From positions 1-12,170 of the forward strand of contig JAZNKN010000063.1 of assembly GCA_045578625.1 (NCBI GenBank): 12,170 bases of DNA, written 5' to 3'. This DNA is from RGIG3009 sp045578625. Lineage in GTDB: Bacteria; Bacillota; Clostridia; Oscillospirales; Acutalibacteraceae. A program made the translations under genes and the position numbers. The notes beneath the pieces are model-generated. The model was not told the origin of the DNA, searched no databases, and saw nothing but the letters and a program-made list of their open reading frames with translations. Positions 1 through 8,783 of the stretch are shown piece by piece (position 1 is the first letter of the stretch; the number at the start of each line of letters is the position of its first letter).

Positions 1-994
1 GAATGTCGGGACGGTTGGTTGCCGCCATCATAATGACGCCCTCGTTGGCACCGAAGCCGTCCATCTCCACCAGTAGCTGGTTCAGTGTCTGCTCACGTTC
101 ATCGTGACCGCCGCCGAGACCGGCGCCGCGCTGACGGCCGACCGCGTCGATCTCGTCAATAAAGATGATGCAGGGATTGTTCTTTTTGGCCTGCTCAAAC
201 AGGTCACGCACGCGCGACGCACCCACACCGACGTACATTTCCACGAAATCCGAACCGGAGATCGAGAAGAAATGTACACCGGCCTCGCCCGCCACGGCAC
301 GCGCCAACAGCGTCTTACCGGTACCGGGAGGGCCTACGAGCAGCACGCCCTTCGGCACACGCGCACCCAGTTCCTTAAACCGCTTGGGAGAACGCAAAAA
401 TTCCACGATCTCCTGCAGTTCTTCCTTTTCCTCATCCGCGCCGGCCACGTCATCAAAGGTGGTACGGCGGCTCTCGTCGTTGGGCTGCTTGATATGAGCT
501 TTACCGAAGCCCATCATCTTGCCGCCGCCCTCCATGTTGTTCAGCGAACGGCGCATCATGATCCACATCACGACAAACAGCGCGATCATCAGCAGCGACG
601 GGATCATGCTGACGAGCCATGAGGACATCTGCGACGCCGGGATCAGATCGTGACGTACGCTGTCCTCATACTCCTCAATATCCTCCAAAAACAAGCTAAC
701 ATTCGGCACCGAGTAGGTCAGCACGTCGGCTTCGGTCTTTTTTCCGTCACCGTTGACGTCCTCGCGATAGGCTTCCTTCAGAAGAATGGTAACGTCACCG
801 CTGCCCAGATTCAGATCAAAATACTCGACTTGACCCTTCTGGAAATAGTCGAGGTAATCGGAATACACCTTTTCCTCGTCGGCCTTTGAGCCGGACATAA
901 ACATCCACAGGATCACGGCGATGACCAACGGGATACCGATGATCAGGCCGATATTGCGGAGTGTTTTTCCAAAATTGTTGTTACGAGACTCCAC
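1..994 (-). CDS. ftsH: ATP-dependent zinc metalloprotease FtsH, N-terminal 331 residues (truncated by window edge)
   Basis: FtsH is a membrane-anchored AAA+ protease that forms hexamers and degrades membrane and short-lived cytosolic proteins. The visible part shows a first membrane segment at about residues 14-33, an external domain to about 120, a second membrane segment at about 126-147, then the AAA domain. Walker A is GPPGTGKT (221-228), the pore-loop region FVEMYVGVGASRVR begins at 250, Walker B is IIFIDE (276-281), and the second region of homology starts with TNRPDI at the edge. The zinc protease domain (HEXXH) lies outside the window. The start is taken as GTG, because no in-frame ATG occurs before the first membrane segment; a GAGGAGG sits 12 bases upstream, inside the end of hpt, a slightly long spacing. 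It follows hpt by 7 bases, the same tilS-hpt-ftsH order as in Bacillus. Identity is certain; the exact start is less so. Confidence 0.96.
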   Translation of the reverse strand, partial: MESRNNNFGKTLRNIGLIIGIPLVIAVILWMFMSGSKADEEKVYSDYLDYFQKGQVEYFDLNLGSGDVTILLKEAYREDVNGDGKKTEADVLTYSVPNVSLFLEDIEEYEDSVRHDLIPASQMSSWLVSMIPSLLMIALFVVMWIMMRRSLNNMEGGGKMMGFGKAHIKQPNDESRRTTFDDVAGADEEKEELQEIVEFLRSPKRFKELGARVPKGVLLVGPPGTGKTLLARAVAGEAGVHFFSISGSDFVEMYVGVGASRVRDLFEQAKKNNPCIIFIDEIDAVGRQRGAGLGGGHDEREQTLNQLLVEMDGFGANEGVIMMAATNRPDI

Positions 995-1001
995 GGTTCT
1001 C

Positions 1002-1559
1002 TCACGCCTCCTCGTGTGTATAGATTTCCGGCTTCAGCACACCGATATACGGAACGTTGCGATACTTCTCCGCATAATCCAGGCCGTAGCCGACAATAAA
1101 CGCATCCGGCACGGTCGCGCCCACATAATCGGCGTGGATCTCCACGCGGCGGCGCTCCGGCTTATCCAAAAACGTGCACAAACGGACGCTGGCGGGGTTG
1201 CGAGCGGACAGCGTTTTCAGCAAATACGACAGCGTCACACCCGAGTCCAGAATGTCCTCGACGACCAACAGATCCTTGCCCTCCAACGACCCGTCCAGAT
1301 CCTTGAGGATCCGCACTTCGCCGGATGTTACCGTGCCATTGCCGTAGCTGGACACGGACAGAAAATCAATGGAGCAAGGAATGGTGATGGCGCGCATCAG
1401 GTCCGCCATGAACAAAAGCGAGCCCTTCAGCACGCTGACCAGCACCAAATTCTTTCCCTCATAATCTTTGCTGATCTGCCGGCCCATATTCTGCACGATC
1501 TCGGCAATTTGTTCTTCGGTGAACAAGACTTCTCCAATATCGTCAAACATCGTCGCCAT
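1002..1559 (-). CDS. hpt: Hypoxanthine phosphoribosyltransferase
   Basis: This cytosolic purine-salvage enzyme converts hypoxanthine (and usually guanine) plus PRPP to IMP or GMP. The protein is 185 residues, normal for the bacterial family. The PRPP-binding motif VVEDILDSGVTL lies at 99-110, with the acidic pair E101-D102. The pyrophosphate loop LKGS is at 44-47, the flexible-loop SYG at 71-73, and the base-binding region FIVGYGLDYAEKYR at 154-167. An in-frame ATG nine bases upstream (MKQMAT...) touches the ribosome binding site, so I start at MATMFDD, which has GGAGG at a 9-base spacing. The gene overlaps the end of tilS by 17 bases, which suggests translational coupling; ftsH follows after 7 bases. 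Longer in-frame extensions into tilS are not credible. Confidence 0.96.
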   Translation of the reverse strand: MATMFDDIGEVLFTEEQIAEIVQNMGRQISKDYEGKNLVLVSVLKGSLLFMADLMRAITIPCSIDFLSVSSYGNGTVTSGEVRILKDLDGSLEGKDLLVVEDILDSGVTLSYLLKTLSARNPASVRLCTFLDKPERRRVEIHADYVGATVPDAFIVGYGLDYAEKYRNVPYIGVLKPEIYTHEEA

Positions 1560-2928
1560 TTGCTTCATCCTCCGTTTTTTGCATCCATAAAATTTCTTTG
1601 GTATCCGGGGTGATCCGCACCCGCTCATCGCAGCCGAAGCCCGCCACGAGCACGATCCCCTCGCTGTCGCACAACACCGGAAGAGCGGCGCGTTCGGAAG
1701 CGGACAGTGCCGCCTCGTTGAACAGCTTTTTCAGTGTTTTTCCGCAGCCGCGCCCGACCGGATGGTACGCATCCCCCGGCAACCGCTGCCGAATACACAA
1801 ACTATCACCTATCTTACCATAATCAAGCGCATTTGCAAACATAAATTTTGAAATATTCAGTTTTTGTTCATATTCCTCGCGTGACAGACAGCACAGCCGC
1901 CACCGTGCACCGCCGATGTGCCATTCTCCGTCAGGCTCGACGTTGTCGAACCGAAACGGCGGAAGCTCCTGCGGAAAAGTAATGCACACGCGGTCGCCGG
2001 TCACGGTCAGCTGCCGTCCCTCGGAGACAGTCATCGAACCGCCGTCAACCAGTAAGGCTGCCGCTTTGCGGATCTGCACCTCACTCCCCCGCTGCTCACC
2101 GCGGCTGCCCAGCAGATGGCGCAGCACCGCGGCCTGTACCGTCGGCTCCAACGCCTGCAGCACCGAACGGCGGTAGGTGTCCTCGCCGAGTGCCGCGTCC
2201 TCCAACGCCTGCAGCACCTGCGCTGCCAGGCAACGATCCAGTTCCCGTGCGCGGGCGATCACGCGGCCGATAGCGGCCTCCGCCTGCGGGTTGATGGCTT
2301 TGAGCTGCGGCACGACCAAATGACGGACGCGGTTGCGCGCATACGACGGATCGGCGTTGGTGCTGTCGGTCACATACGACAGTCCCGCCGCCGCACAGTA
2401 GTCCTCGATCTCCTCGCGGGTACAATCAATGAGCGGGCGCACCACGCGGCCACGCACCGGCGGAATACCGGACAGGCCGTGCAGACCGCTCCCGCGGCAC
2501 AGATGCAGCAGCAGCGTTTCCACGTTATCGCTGGCGGTATGCGCCGTGGCAATGCGGCACTGCGGCCACGCATCGGCTGTCTCCTCCAGTATGCGGTAGC
2601 GCACCGCACGACCGGCCTCCTCAACGCCGATACGCTGCTCGGCTGCCAATAAGGATACCTCACAGGTATGTACCGTCAGCGGTACGTCCAGCCGCTCACA
2701 CAGCGCCTCGACAAACCGCTGATCCCGCAGGGCTTCCTCCCCACGCAGACCGTGATTGACGTGTACCGCCGTCACAGCAGACAACGAAAGCTCCTCCCGC
2801 AAGGACAGCAGCAGATGCAGCAGTGCGACAGAATCCGCACCACCGGAAAGCCCCACCACCACAGCCGTGTCGGGGGGCAGCATCTGCTCCCGCCGGATCG
2901 CGGCAAGAGCCTTCGTGTAAACCTTCAT
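1543..2928 (-). CDS. tilS: tRNA(Ile)-lysidine synthetase
   Basis: TilS uses ATP to attach lysine to cytidine 34 of the CAU-anticodon isoleucine tRNA, making lysidine so that it reads AUA; it is essential in most bacteria. The 461-residue protein has the N-type PP-loop SGGADS at 28-33, the conserved HVNHGLRG at 56-63, a DNVETLLLHLCRGSG segment at 134-148 (the usual AD-x-ET-RGSG block, here with SDN), and RNRVRH at 198-203. The C-terminal tRNA-binding domain (about 374-445) includes RQRLPGD and KTLKKLFNE. The start is the ATG 7 bases after the dnaB stop; the only Shine-Dalgarno-like sequence is GAGGG about 11 bases upstream, so translation may depend on coupling to dnaB. The gene overlaps hpt at its 3' end. 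Confidence 0.96.
   Translation of the reverse strand: MKVYTKALAAIRREQMLPPDTAVVVGLSGGADSVALLHLLLSLREELSLSAVTAVHVNHGLRGEEALRDQRFVEALCERLDVPLTVHTCEVSLLAAEQRIGVEEAGRAVRYRILEETADAWPQCRIATAHTASDNVETLLLHLCRGSGLHGLSGIPPVRGRVVRPLIDCTREEIEDYCAAAGLSYVTDSTNADPSYARNRVRHLVVPQLKAINPQAEAAIGRVIARARELDRCLAAQVLQALEDAALGEDTYRRSVLQALEPTVQAAVLRHLLGSRGEQRGSEVQIRKAAALLVDGGSMTVSEGRQLTVTGDRVCITFPQELPPFRFDNVEPDGEWHIGGARWRLCCLSREEYEQKLNISKFMFANALDYGKIGDSLCIRQRLPGDAYHPVGRGCGKTLKKLFNEAALSASERAALPVLCDSEGIVLVAGFGCDERVRITPDTKEILWMQKTEDEANGDDV
1569..1573 (-). promoter_or_regulatory. Ribosome binding site deciding the hpt start
   Basis: GGAGG on the minus strand lies inside the tilS 3' end. It directly abuts one in-frame ATG (zero spacing, unusable) and stands 9 bases before the next ATG. 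This favours the second ATG as the hpt start and means hpt is translated from a site embedded in tilS. Confidence 0.7.
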
Positions 2929-2935
2929 AGCAATA

Positions 2936-4294
2936 TCAGCCCTCGTTTTGGTGCAGCTCCAGTGACGTAAACTGTGTAAACTCGCCCTGGAACGCCAGCT
3001 TCACCGTACCCAACTCACCGTGACGGTTCTTGGCAACGATGACCTCGGAGGTGCCGACCTCCACCGACGAGGGATCCTCTTTCTCATTTTTATAGTATTC
3101 ATCGCGATACAGGAACAGCACCTGATCGGCATCTTGCTCGATCGAACCGGACTCACGCAGGTCGGACAGCGCCGGACGGTGGTTGGACTGCTTTTCGGTG
3201 GTACGCGCGAGCTGCGCGCACACCATGACCGGCACGTTAAGCTCCTTCGCCATGATCTTCAAACTACGGGTGATCTCCGAAACCTCCTGCACACGGTTAT
3301 CAGTGCGCTTGGCGGAATGCATCAGCTGCAAATAGTCGATGACCACAAAGCCGACGTCCTTCAGACGGCGCAAGCGCGCCTTCATTTCCGGCACAGTGAT
3401 ACTGGCCGTCTCATCCAGATAGATGGGGGCCTTGCACAACACGCCGGAGGCATACGCCATACGGCTCCATTCGTCCGGCGTGAGATTGCCGGTACGCAGT
3501 TTCTTAGACGACACGCGCGCCTCGGCCGACAGAAAACGGTTGACCATCTGTTCGCGCGACATTTCCAGATTGAATACCGCCACACGGCGGTTCTGCTGCA
3601 CTGCGACGTTACGTGCCACGTTCAGCGCAAAGCTCGTTTTACCCATACCGGGACGCGCGCCCACGATGATAAGATCCGAACGGTTCAAGCCGGTGGTGAT
3701 CTCATCCAGTGCACTGATACCGGTAGGTATACCTACGTACTGGTCACGCTCCGCAGAATTGAGCTTGCTGTACATCTCGTAGTTGGAGGCAATGACGTCC
3801 TGGATCGGCACCAGACCGCCCTGGTGGCGATCCTGCCGTATATCGTAGATCTTCTGCTCGGCGGCATCGATGAGCAGCGACGCATCCGTTCCCGGATCCA
3901 TCGCATCCCCCATGATCTCACGCGAGACGTGGATCAGCGACCGCACGTCGTACTTTTCTCGCACAATGCGCGCGTAATTGGTGATATTGGAAATGGAGGG
4001 CACGATCTGCGCCAGCTTGAGCAGATAGCCCTTCCCCTCCTCACCGGAGAAGTAGGACTCGGACTTGAGCGCCTCCAGCACGGTGACGAAGTCGATGGTC
4101 TTGGACTCCATCATCTTCATCTGCATAATGGCATAGATCGCTTGATGCTCCGCCAGATAAAAATGCTCCGGACGCAGCACGTCTGCCACCTGATTGATGC
4201 TGTCGGCATCCATCAGGATCGCACCCAATACCGCCTGCTCTGCTTCCAGACTGTGCGGCAGATTCAGTTCGTCAAATTCGGCCACGTTTGCCAT
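2936..4294 (-). CDS. dnaB: Replicative DNA helicase (DnaB family; called DnaC in Bacillus)
   Basis: This ring-shaped 5'-3' helicase unwinds DNA at the replication fork and interacts with primase. The protein is 452 residues, the normal length, with no intein. The N-terminal helical domain covers about residues 10-110 (PHSLEAEQAVLGAIL near the start). In the RecA-like domain, Walker A is GARPGMGKTS (212-221), Walker B is VVIDYLQL (317-324), the conserved SDLRESGSIEQDAD follows at about 377-390, and AKNRHGELGTVKL at about 421-433 carries the basic residues near the C-terminus. I chose ATG (MANVAEF) with AAGGA about 9 bases upstream; a GTG two codons earlier is possible. It sits directly after rplI (20-base gap), as in B. 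subtilis yybT-rplI-dnaC. Confidence 0.97.
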   Translation of the reverse strand: MANVAEFDELNLPHSLEAEQAVLGAILMDADSINQVADVLRPEHFYLAEHQAIYAIMQMKMMESKTIDFVTVLEALKSESYFSGEEGKGYLLKLAQIVPSISNITNYARIVREKYDVRSLIHVSREIMGDAMDPGTDASLLIDAAEQKIYDIRQDRHQGGLVPIQDVIASNYEMYSKLNSAERDQYVGIPTGISALDEITTGLNRSDLIIVGARPGMGKTSFALNVARNVAVQQNRRVAVFNLEMSREQMVNRFLSAEARVSSKKLRTGNLTPDEWSRMAYASGVLCKAPIYLDETASITVPEMKARLRRLKDVGFVVIDYLQLMHSAKRTDNRVQEVSEITRSLKIMAKELNVPVMVCAQLARTTEKQSNHRPALSDLRESGSIEQDADQVLFLYRDEYYKNEKEDPSSVEVGTSEVIVAKNRHGELGTVKLAFQGEFTQFTSLELHQNEG

Positions 4295-4314
4295 GGTCAC
4301 ACATCCTTCAGTCG

Positions 4315-4755
4315 TTACTCGGTCACCATCACGGTGATCTTGGTGCTGACACCCTGCGGGAATTTCAGCTCCGCTTCATACGAACCGAACGCCTTGGCAT
4401 CCGCCATGGCGATCTTACGCTTATCGATGGTCACGCCGTACTGCTTCTGCAGCTCCTCCGCCACTTCCTTGGTGGTGACAGAGCCGAACAACCGTCCGCC
4501 CTGACCGGCGCGAGCGACGATCTTCACCGTCTTACCGTTCAGCTTGGCAGCGGCCTCCTCGGCTTCCTTTTTCTCCACCGCCAGATGATGCAGACGGGCA
4601 TCCTCTTTATTCTTGAGATCGTTCATTGCCTGCGCGTCGGCCTCCACAGCCAACCCGCGCGGCAGCAAAAAGTTGCGGGCATAGCCATCCGACACTTGTA
4701 CGAGCTGACCCTTCTTGCCCTGACCCTTGACATCCTGCTTCAAAATAACCTTCAT
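4315..4755 (-). CDS. rplI: 50S ribosomal protein L9
   Basis: L9 binds 23S rRNA near the base of the L1 stalk and stretches away from the subunit; it helps maintain reading frame. At 146 residues it has the usual length. The N-terminal rRNA-binding domain begins MKVILKQDVKGQGKKG and carries the family signature VSDGYARNFLLPRGLA (21-36). A charged connecting helix (about 40-75, rich in K, E and A) leads to the C-terminal domain with GRLFGSVT (87-94). The start is set by this signature; the upstream in-frame codons belong to the gdpP end. AGG lies 8 bases before the ATG. It is 25 bases after gdpP and 20 before dnaB. Confidence 0.97.
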   Translation of the reverse strand: MKVILKQDVKGQGKKGQLVQVSDGYARNFLLPRGLAVEADAQAMNDLKNKEDARLHHLAVEKKEAEEAAAKLNGKTVKIVARAGQGGRLFGSVTTKEVAEELQKQYGVTIDKRKIAMADAKAFGSYEAELKFPQGVSTKITVMVTE

Positions 4756-4780
4756 GTTGTTCGCCTGCTTTCTGTAACAC

Positions 4781-6778
4781 TTATTGCTCTGCTTGCTGCT
4801 GCACTGCCTGCGCGCGCCGACGCTCCGCCAAGGTCGCGTCGATCGCCTTGCGCAGCAGCACGTCAACGGTCTTTTGATCGGTCGATCTCAACCGTGCGCC
4901 GGCCATCGTCTGATGTCCGCCGCCGCCCAGCGCTTCCATAACAAGCTGGACGTTCACCGCACCGTACGAACGGGCGGAGATACTGTAACCGTCCCCATCC
5001 GGGAACATGACGAACGACGCTTCGATACCCTTAACACACAGCAGTTCATCTGCCGCCTGTGCCGCCGCAATACGCAGCTGCGGTCCTTCGCCCTCGGTCG
5101 TACACGCAATGGCGGTCACACCGTAATGCTCCGCCGACGCGACGATCTCCGCCTTGCGGCGGTAGGTGTCCATCGTCTCGGAGAATAGCTGCTTGACCTC
5201 CACCGTATCTGCACCCACGCGACGCAGATACGCCGCCGCTTCAAACGTGCGGACACCCGCCTTCATCACGAAGTTACGCGTATCCAGCATCACGCCGGCC
5301 AGCAGCCCCTCCGCCTCGGTGCGGGTAATCTTGGCATCCGGCATATACTGCACCAGCTCCGCCACCATTTCGGAAGCCGAACTGGAATACGGTTCGTGAT
5401 AAAACAGCGCGGCGTTCTCGATATGCCCCACCGTTTTGCGGTGATGATCGATGATCACCACCGATTTGGCTCGGTGATACAGCTCCGGAAAATCCAAACG
5501 CTCTGCCTGATGAATGTCGGTAATGATGAGCAGGGTGTTGTCTGTCAACAGTGACAGTGCTTCCTTCTCGTCAATAAACACATCCGGTTTTTTTTGCTTT
5601 TCGTAATGCTGGACCAACACACCGGCCAGCGTGGTTTGCGGATCGTACACCGTATGTGCCGGCTTGCCCAGACTGCGGCACGCGACGGTCAGCGCAGCAC
5701 ACGAGCCGAGGCAATCCAGGTCAGAATACCGATGGCCCATCAGCAGCACGTTATCACTGGTCTGGATGATATCCTGCAATGCGGACGCCATCACGCGGGT
5801 ACGCACCTTGGTGCGCTTCTCCACGCTCTTGGACAGACCGCCGTAGAAATCAAAGCCGTTCTGGGTCTTGATCGCCGCTTGGTCGCCGCCGCGGCCAAGC
5901 GCCATATCCAGCGATTGCCGCGCCTGCGTTTCCGCTTCGTTAAAGGTCTTGCCGATACCCACACCAATGGACAGCGTTACGCTGACACCTTCGACCGTGC
6001 GCACCGAGCGCACCTTGTCCAGAATGTCGAACCGACTGTCCAGCATTCCCGCCAGATGGCGATACTCCACCAGCGCGAGGAAACGGTCGCTGCCGCATTT
6101 GCGGAAAACGCCGGCGCACGCCGCGATCCAATCCTCCAACAAAGTCTCGACCCGAGAGATCAGCTGCGCACGCTCACTGTCGCGCAGGTTCTGCGTGATC
6201 TCCTCGCTGTTATCTATGTAGAGCGACAGCAGCATCGGGCGGCTGTCCTCATATTCCTTGGCAATGCGCGTCAGCTCCGTGTTGTCGATACAGTACAACA
6301 GATAGGAAGCGCGGTCGCCCTTGCGGAGCTTGGTGGCATACACGACGTACGTATTTTCCTTGCAGGACACCTGCGGAAACACGCGGCGGCTGAGCCGATC
6401 GGCGGTCACACCGTCAAATACGCTCTCCAGCTTGGCACCGTACATCTCCTCGCCGCCCAGCACCTCACGACGGAACAGGGCGTTGTACCACAGCAGCTCA
6501 CCGTCCGCCGTGACCGCTGTCACCGGGATGGGCATCGCTTCCAACGCCGCCTTATCCTCCGGATCGAGGCTGCTGACGATGCTGCCGATATACCGGCGGA
6601 TACTGCGCCGCAACGAGACCGCGTGCCAGATCGTGATACCGATCATCAGCAGAGACAGCCCCAGCTGCACGTAAAACACGGTGCGGTTCAGGAAGAACAT
6701 CGGGACCAGAAAACTCACCAATGCCACGCACAGCACCACCAATACCGGTGTCACCGTCCATACCCTTCGTTGTTTCAT
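4781..6778 (-). CDS. gdpP: Cyclic-di-AMP phosphodiesterase, GdpP/YybT type
   Basis: GdpP is a membrane protein that hydrolyses cyclic-di-AMP to pApA and so tunes osmotic balance, cell-wall stress and beta-lactam tolerance in Firmicutes. The 665 residues show two membrane helices (about 8-30 and 32-51), a PAS-like domain (about 80-165; haem-binding in B. subtilis), a degenerate GGDEF domain (about 180-305) where the motif reads CGSDRF (228-233), and a DHH/DHHA1 unit. Probable metal ligands are H349, D353 and D355 in GHRYSDLDCLG, D421 in ITDIHQ, D444-H445-H446, and D499. The DHHA1 glycine motif GGGGHQTMAG is at 618-627. The second DHH motif reads TDIHQ where I recall VDTH(K/R)P in characterised homologues, but the aspartate and histidine are kept. 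The start ATG has AAAGGAGG at 9-base spacing. It lies between rnj (33-base gap) and rplI. Confidence 0.94.
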   Translation of the reverse strand: MKQRRVWTVTPVLVVLCVALVSFLVPMFFLNRTVFYVQLGLSLLMIGITIWHAVSLRRSIRRYIGSIVSSLDPEDKAALEAMPIPVTAVTADGELLWYNALFRREVLGGEEMYGAKLESVFDGVTADRLSRRVFPQVSCKENTYVVYATKLRKGDRASYLLYCIDNTELTRIAKEYEDSRPMLLSLYIDNSEEITQNLRDSERAQLISRVETLLEDWIAACAGVFRKCGSDRFLALVEYRHLAGMLDSRFDILDKVRSVRTVEGVSVTLSIGVGIGKTFNEAETQARQSLDMALGRGGDQAAIKTQNGFDFYGGLSKSVEKRTKVRTRVMASALQDIIQTSDNVLLMGHRYSDLDCLGSCAALTVACRSLGKPAHTVYDPQTTLAGVLVQHYEKQKKPDVFIDEKEALSLLTDNTLLIITDIHQAERLDFPELYHRAKSVVIIDHHRKTVGHIENAALFYHEPYSSSASEMVAELVQYMPDAKITRTEAEGLLAGVMLDTRNFVMKAGVRTFEAAAYLRRVGADTVEVKQLFSETMDTYRRKAEIVASAEHYGVTAIACTTEGEGPQLRIAAAQAADELLCVKGIEASFVMFPDGDGYSISARSYGAVNVQLVMEALGGGGHQTMAGARLRSTDQKTVDVLLRKAIDATLAERRRAQAVQQQAEQ

Positions 6779-6811
6779 TCCCGTCTTCCTCCTTTCAAAA
6801 CGCCGTTGATT

Positions 6812-8713
6812 TTAGACTTCCATTAGAACGGGCAGGATCATCGGGCTGCGCTTGGTCTTTTGGAAGATACGCCGCGACAGCTCATCCCGCACGCGGGTCT
6901 TCATTGTGTTCCAATCGTACGCGTGTACGTAGCAGCATTCCTCCAGCACCTCGCGCGCCACGGTGCGGATCTCTTCCATCAGATCCTCCGCCTCACGCAC
7001 GTACACAAAGCCGCGGGAGACCACGTCCGGACCCGAAACGACGCAACCGTTTGCCGGATCGATGGTGGCTACCACCACGATGAGACCATCCTGTCCCAGA
7101 TGACGGCGATCGCGTAGCACGATGCTGCCAACGTCGCCAATGCCCAAGCCGTCCACCATCACGCGGCCGGCCGGTACACTGCCCACCACCGCCATTTTAT
7201 CCGCGCTGATCTCAATGACCTTGCCGATATCGGTGATCATCACGTTCTTATCAGGCATCCCCATCGCCCGCGCGAGCTGCGCGTGCTTGTGCAGATGCTT
7301 CTGTTCACCGTGTACCGGAATAAAGAACTTCGGGCGGGTAACGCCCTGAATGATCTTCAGTTCTTCCTGACACGCGTGACCCGACACGTGAACGTCGTAC
7401 ATTTTCTCGTAGACCACGTCACAGCCGCATTTCATCAACTCGTTGACCACGCGGCCGACCGTCTTTTCGTTGCCGGGGATGGGAGTGGCGGAAATGATGA
7501 TATAATCGTCGGGACCGACCTCCACCTGACGGTGTTCGGAAAACGCCATACGCGCCAGTGCCGACATTGGCTCGCCCTGGCTGCCGGTGGTGATGATAGT
7601 CATCTTGTCCTTGGGATACCGATTGACGAGTTCCATATCCACCATCAGCCCCTCCGGAATGCGGAGGTAATCCAGTTCGTGGGCGATGGTGACGTAGTTT
7701 ATCATACTGCGGCCGGAGATAGCGACCTTGCGGCCATCCTTCGCCGCCGCATCAATGATCTGCTGAATACGGTGCAGGTTAGAGGAGAACGTCGCAATGA
7801 TGATGCGCTTGTTTTCCGCGTTCTTGAACAACTTGGAAAAGCTGTCACCCACCACGCGCTCGCTCGGCGTATAGCCGGGACGCTCGGCGTTGGTGGAATC
7901 GGCCAGCAGCGCCAGAACGCCCTCGTTGCCCATTTCACCGAGACGCGGAAGATCGATCATCTTACCTTGGATCGGCGTGCAGTCGATCTTGAAGTCACCG
8001 GTGTGAATGACGTATCCGAGCGGCGTTTTGATACCCAGACCCACCGCGTCCGGAATGGAGTGGTTGACGTGGATAAATTCCACCGACACACGGCCGAACT
8101 GCACCGATTCACCGGGAGAGACCACGTGCAGCGGCACCTTGCCGGACAGACCGTGCTCCTTCAGCTTGGAATCGATCAGCGCAAGGGTGAGCTTGGTCGC
8201 ATAGATCGGGAAAATATGCTGCTTGAGCAGATACGGCAACGCGCCGATGTGATCCTCGTGCCCGTGGGTGATGACGATACCGCGGATGCGGTCGGCATTC
8301 TTTTCCACATGGGTAAAATCCGGAAGCACAATGTCCACACCCAGTAGATCCTCGTCCGGAAATGCCATGCCGCAGTCTATGAGAAACGCGTCATCACCGT
8401 ATTCAAACATCGTGATGTTCTTGCCGATCTCATTGAGACCGCCCAACACCGTCACCCGTACCGGAAACACCGGTTCTTGTGGCTTCGGCGGCGTGCGGCG
8501 GCGCTGCGGCTGCCGTGCCGTGTTTTTTGCCTTACCGTTCGTCTGACGGTTATCCTTCGGCGCTTTGCCGTTCTTTTTGGCGGGCTTATTTTCCGGCTGA
8601 CGCTTTTCCTGCGCTGCCGGCTGCTGTGCGCCGCGCGGCGCACGCGAATATGACTTCCGTTGCCCCTGCTTCGGGGTGGCGGAAGGCTGCTTCTTTTGCT
8701 TTTCAGCTGCCAT
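6812..8713 (-). CDS. rnj: Ribonuclease J with basic N-terminal extension
   Basis: RNase J is a metallo-beta-lactamase/beta-CASP nuclease with endonuclease and 5'-3' exonuclease activity, central to mRNA decay and rRNA maturation in Firmicutes. The 633 residues are longer than the roughly 555 usual for Bacillus J1/J2. Residues 1-80 form an extension rich in K, Q, P, R and A with no visible fold; the catalytic core starts at about 84 (FPVRVTVLGGLNEIGKN). The metal-binding motif HGHEDH is at 150-155, further ligands are H218 and D240 (HTGDFK), and beta-CASP motifs are HVSGH (442-446 region) and PVHGE (about 466-470). The start is MAAEKQ with GGAGG 6 bases upstream. An in-frame open stretch runs 39 codons further up, but it has no ribosome binding site and would start almost at the predicted transcript end. 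First gene of the operon; gdpP follows. Confidence 0.95.
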   Translation of the reverse strand: MAAEKQKKQPSATPKQGQRKSYSRAPRGAQQPAAQEKRQPENKPAKKNGKAPKDNRQTNGKAKNTARQPQRRRTPPKPQEPVFPVRVTVLGGLNEIGKNITMFEYGDDAFLIDCGMAFPDEDLLGVDIVLPDFTHVEKNADRIRGIVITHGHEDHIGALPYLLKQHIFPIYATKLTLALIDSKLKEHGLSGKVPLHVVSPGESVQFGRVSVEFIHVNHSIPDAVGLGIKTPLGYVIHTGDFKIDCTPIQGKMIDLPRLGEMGNEGVLALLADSTNAERPGYTPSERVVGDSFSKLFKNAENKRIIIATFSSNLHRIQQIIDAAAKDGRKVAISGRSMINYVTIAHELDYLRIPEGLMVDMELVNRYPKDKMTIITTGSQGEPMSALARMAFSEHRQVEVGPDDYIIISATPIPGNEKTVGRVVNELMKCGCDVVYEKMYDVHVSGHACQEELKIIQGVTRPKFFIPVHGEQKHLHKHAQLARAMGMPDKNVMITDIGKVIEISADKMAVVGSVPAGRVMVDGLGIGDVGSIVLRDRRHLGQDGLIVVVATIDPANGCVVSGPDVVSRGFVYVREAEDLMEEIRTVAREVLEECCYVHAYDWNTMKTRVRDELSRRIFQKTKRSPMILPVLMEV

Positions 8714-8748
8714 GTTATTCCTCCGTTTCTTCCTGCAAATACATAAAG

Positions 8749-8783
8749 CAAATAGCCCCACGCGGTTGTGAGGCTGTGATTTG
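8749..8783 (-). promoter_or_regulatory. Hairpin in the rnj 5' leader
   Basis: In the predicted rnj transcript, AGCCUCAC pairs with GUGGGGCU (8 pairs including one G-U) around an AACCGC loop. After a 3-base bulge on the 5' side, CAAAU pairs with AUUUG for 5 more. No U-run follows, so it is not an intrinsic terminator. It ends about 25 bases before the rnj ribosome binding site. A role in controlling rnj message stability or translation is an inference only. Confidence 0.5.

Noticed and set aside
3020..4504. A 494-codon plus-strand open frame opposite dnaB and rplI.
   Set aside because: It lies entirely antisense to two confident genes, has no recognisable domain, and shows the same shadow composition.
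6075..6095. An active diguanylate cyclase, suggested by the GGDEF-like domain in gdpP.
   Set aside because: The motif reads CGSDRF, not GGDEF, as is usual for this family; the domain is degenerate and the working site is the DHH/DHHA1 part.
5594..6826. A 410-codon plus-strand open frame opposite gdpP, and a similar 354-codon one opposite rnj.
   Set aside because: Antisense shadows rich in H, Q and R with no ribosome binding site or promoter that I can see.
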